A stretch of 64,000 nucleotides of DNA from Symbiotaphrina buchneri (lineage: Eukaryota; Ascomycota; Symbiotaphrinales; Symbiotaphrinaceae), in assembly GCA_001599915.1 (NCBI GenBank), contig BCIG01000023.1:248001-312000 (forward strand), read 5' to 3'. The translations under genes and the position numbers were made by a program. Below the pieces are notes generated by a model. That model was given only the letters and a program-made list of their open reading frames with translations, made no database searches and was not told the origin of the DNA. This document shows positions 60,424-64,000 of the stretch, piece after piece. How positions within the stretch are numbered: position 1 is the first letter of the stretch; each line of letters starts with the position of its first letter.

Positions 60424-63400
60424 TTACACTTCCTCGTCGCTTTCTTCGCCCAGCAGCTCTCCTTCATCATTGTCTACAACAGCATAGTCACCCCTACCTC
60501 TGGCGAAAGAGCTGCGGGTCGTGTAGGTCCTGGAGCCCAGTCTACCCCCGAACATGCCGCTGACGGATCTCCAGAGGCTAGTTACCAGAAGTGGGATCGC
60601 ACCCAGCACGGCGACAACGGCGGACACTGCTGCGACGGGATACGAAATCCACGGTGCAGATGAGTCAAAGGTCGAGCCTCCGTCTCCAAGCCTAATGCGG
60701 CCAAACTTGCCATCCCAGTTCCGCCAGACCCAGTACCCGAACCCAGCAGCAGCGCTGATGGGGAGTACGATGGCAAAGAACAGGCCGACCCCACTGATGC
60801 TCTTGTGCTTCTTTTCGTACTCCTTCTCGCGGCCAGGGCACGGATGCGTTGTCCCGGTGTACTCAAGTTCACGTCCGCCTTGACAGGTAGTAAGTGGAAT
60901 GCGTCGATAGCCCGTCGGCTCGAAGTATTCAAGGGCATTTGGGTCGTCCCGGCATATTTGAGAATGGTCGGCCGGCTGCATTCCAGGGACGAGTTGGCAT
61001 GATCCATCCTTTTGACGTTCGTAATTGTAGTCGCTATATTTGATATTAGTTACCTCAAAGAGACCTAAGACGGTGATGGAGGCTTACCACTCGAAGTCCT
61101 GTCTTGTACAAGTGCAGTTCCTCGCGATGTTATGTAAGTGCTGAATCTTTTTGCCGTTGTAACAGTTTGCCTCCGGTTTCTTTCTGTGATACTGCGCAAC
61201 GTGTCCGAACAAGCAATCGTCCTCTTGAGTTGGATGTTTGGGGCTCCAGAGGTAATAGTCACTGCTCTCCGATTCGGGATCCTCTTCATCTAGGAAACAT
61301 TGACGGTCTCGCAGTCCAGTGAAATCGATATTGATGGTCACGATATCGCCACTAATCCTGTTCGGGTCTCTTCCCCATAGAACGAAATTCCTGGAGTTAT
61401 CACTGGGGACCGTTGAGATATCCTCAATCTGCATTTTGGTGTCACTGAACTGGTACTCGGTCCAAGTCTCCCCCTCGTCCAAGGAGTAGAAGACCACATT
61501 TGTGGGCGTTGATTCCTCCACAATCACGATGATTGATCCCTGGTCACCATATTCCCACATATAAGTGCCTTTCTTGACACTCACCCATGTGACCCCGCCG
61601 TCTCGGGTAATGAATGTATCGCCTTCTTTGTACCTTCCAAGATATTCACCAACATTACCCACACCCATCATTAACCCGATGGCAGAAGGTGAAGAGAACA
61701 TGTCCCTGGGATCCTTACGCTCGGTATATCCATGCAAATGAAGAGAGCATTTCTGCAGGTCTCCATTGCAGTCGAAACTTTTACCTTCAGCATCCTTCGC
61801 TGGAGGGGTGATCAGAGACCATTCAGCACCATCATTATGCGTAATAACGGTTTTGAGTCTCTTTGACAAGCCCTTGTCAGCTTCTTCCGTGTTGTCAACG
61901 ATGTTGACGATTGCAACTCCTTCCAAGCCTTCCATCTTTTCGAAGTCGACGAAACCGGCAACATTCCGATTGACACCACTTAAACTCATGACATAGGACG
62001 TTCCGTTAGAGTTACTCTTGACGATACTGCCGTATTCAAAGCCTTCCATATTGTTGACTGTGACATGCAAGAACACAGAGTGGGTAGAGCTGTCCAAGAC
62101 AGTGTAGGCCTGTTGATGAGGCACTTTGAAGTTGGGCGGGAAGAGCGCATCGGCGAAGGTTCTCCCGTCCACGCTGGCGTCGACTTTGAGGGTCTTCTGG
62201 TCTGTGTCTTTTGCCGCAACGATGATGAACTCAGACATGGTCGCAAAATCCAGAATATCTTTGAATCGAACCTCCTTGTCCTCAAACCAGTTATCGCTAG
62301 CAATCAGTTGTAGTGGCGCAGAAGTGTCCTCGTTGGCATATTGCTCGCAATATATAAGCTTTTCGTTTCCACCACGCCCCTCTTCAGTTATGAATTGGCA
62401 CTTTCGCACGTATCGTAGGAGTGTCTGCCAATCATCACCAAGATTTTTCGTGATATGTGCCACTGCGTGACAATCATCGTTGAAAANCCCGCCGCAGTCC
62501 CTTGCACCAGTCCAGATGAGCCATTCCTTATGGTTTGGATGGAATCCGAGAATCTGAAGCCGACTCTGATTTGGAGGATCAGGAGCCTCGAATGAGCGGA
62601 GATTCTCCCCGCGACTAGTCGAATACCAGACAGTTTCCGTACCGGTAACGAAGAAGACCACGTCGTTGAAATAGTGATGAGGGTAGATAGCTACAACACC
62701 TTCTCCCCAAAGGATCTCCTCCCACGTTTTGCCGTGATCATGGGTAAGGTAAATTTCCTGCTCGTTCGTGCGCATGACGATCGTTTCGTCGTCTCCGCTG
62801 CTGGTTTCCGTACGTTCCAGGTAGTAATATTCCGTGAATTTGCTTGCACGGAATGTTGTGGTGGTGGATAGGATCTCGCCACTTCCTGGAGCTTGCACAG
62901 CGTCACTACATTTCCACTCGACCTCCCCGTCTTTCTGAACACCACCCTTCCTTTCACAGTCATCTCCAGGAATCAGTCTGTAACCGGAGCTGCCAATGAA
63001 TGTGTCATCCATGCTCTTGCATTCACCCTCAGGGACCAGCAGCTTTCCGGCCGGTATGCAACCCGTTCCGTTGACTCCAGGCCTAAAGTTGTAATCACAC
63101 TCATAATCCTCATCCGAGCATTTGCAGCTCTCTGCTTGGACTTCAGGATCCTTGAATTCTTCGTCAATGAAACAGTCCGCATCAGCCTTTCTTCGACGGT
63201 ACCATTGCTTATGGCCCATGAGGCAATCGGGGTTACCGTCTTCGTCCAGCCGAGCATACCATTTCTCGAAGTCTTTGTCGGTGCATTTTCGCTCATGAAG
63301 GCCCTCAAAGTCCAGGGAAAAGACGACATGCTGTGCGCTTGATCCGCCACGCGTGGTACCTACGAGTACAAACTTCAGGCTCGTAGAATCAGGGGTAGTG

Positions 63401-64000
63401 GTCAATAACCTGGCCTTGATCTCCGTCCCCAAATCCGCCTTCTCCCAGCTTCGGCCATGATCAATGGAATAGGATACCTCACTTGTGAAGTCCTCGTCAA
63501 AGACAGCCACAAGTACAGCCCCTTGGTCTCCGAATTCATACTTGTGGGCTTGATCAAGTGCTTTGACCCATGTCAAACCGGCGTCATCGGAAACATACAA
63601 GTCGCATTCGTCATATTCTTTCAGATGCTTGCCAGTGTTCCCGACGCCCATGACGATACCAGGGGCCGGACTTGAGAAGACACGGCCAACATTGTTCATA
63701 TGTGTCACGGAATGTAGATGGAGGTCCTTGTTGCCGGCCCGTAAAGATTGCCAGGTTCTCCCATCATCGAAGCTGATCTTACTTTCGATTTGCTTCGTTC
63801 CAAGATAGGTGTTCTCCACCTCTTCCCAATTCTTCACGGTATTGACGATCACAATGCCTTGGATACCCTGCACCTTCTCAAAGTCGACGAACCCTTCCAT
63901 ATTCCGGTTTGTGTGTTCGATGTTGCGCGTGAAATATGTCCCGTTTGAATTGCTGGTCAGAAGAACCCCCATCGGACTGGTGGGTTTCGTGGTCAAGACG
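60424..64000 (-). CDS. VPS10: Vacuolar sorting receptor Vps10 (sortilin family), 5' end outside window
   Basis: Vps10 carries carboxypeptidase Y and other hydrolases from the Golgi to the endosome. The C-terminal exon is 60424-61033; the upstream exon is 61088 to beyond 64000, joined by a 54 nt GTAAGC...TATAG intron that restores [14 protein letters not shown]. The lumenal part shows BNR/Asp-box blades ([34 protein letters not shown]) in two tandem Vps10 domains, each ending with a Cys-rich 10CC module ([29 protein letters not shown]). The tail has a membrane segment ([20 protein letters not shown]) and a second hydrophobic stretch ([20 protein letters not shown]), then a short end [12 protein letters not shown]. 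One base, 62487, is ambiguous. About 970 residues of the upstream exon are visible. Confidence 0.93.

Overview
The window reads as one contig end of a filamentous ascomycete (Pezizomycotina). The evidence is short GT-AG introns of about 48 to 142 nt, a Zn2Cys6 regulator with a fungal-specific domain, fungal-type SLA1, YOS9, PRP4, MPS1 and VPS10 genes, and a large AT-rich block whose repeats differ mostly by C-to-T and G-to-A transitions, as repeat-induced point mutation (RIP) leaves them. I cannot name the species or class.

Bases 1 to about 27,620 form an AT-rich island with no host gene I can support. It can be read as layered, decayed mobile elements. A roughly 1.3 kb sequence with about 190 bp inverted ends (802-988 and 27255-27459) holds a solo LTR (26709-26912). 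A Ty1/copia element (LTRs 1557-1854 and 26409-26705) landed on the edge of that solo LTR. A Ty3/gypsy element (LTRs 2520-2722 and 18853-19054, flanked by ATACT) landed inside the copia element. A second Ty3/gypsy element with a chromodomain relic (8078-17596) landed inside the first. A Helitron relic lies near 22.9-24.4 kb. Target-site repeats at the joints support the order. All LTR elements are heavily broken fossils.

From about 27.6 kb the base composition changes sharply to gene-rich DNA. In order: NSA2 (minus), mitochondrial bL21m/MRPL49 (plus), MPS1 kinase (minus), PTC7 phosphatase (minus), PRP4 (plus), JAC1 (plus), YOS9 (plus), a membrane-anchored pirin (minus), SLA1 (minus), a Zn2Cys6 transcription factor with a frame break (minus), a cytidine deaminase with a long N-terminal extension (minus), an eight-exon SDR-like protein (minus), a conserved-looking protein of unknown function (plus), and the 3' part of VPS10 (minus), which runs off the right edge. 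I rebuilt the intron structures by matching splice sites, phases and family C- and N-termini.

Most genes are housekeeping: ribosome assembly and mitochondrial translation, splicing, spindle checkpoint, Fe-S assembly, ER quality control, endocytosis and vacuolar sorting. They do not form an obvious pathway cluster. Intergenic DNA carries many copies of an AAGGT/GGTACC pentamer and one intact-looking 287 bp MITE with an 8 bp target-site duplication at 56251-56537. I found no tRNA, rRNA, CRISPR array or clearly new multi-gene system. The most interesting points are the four-layer nested insertion, the 3 nt and 11 nt coding exons of NSA2, the 8 bp duplication in the transcription factor, the altered SDR active site, the fresh MITE, and the separate last exon of SLA1 that carries an NPF motif.
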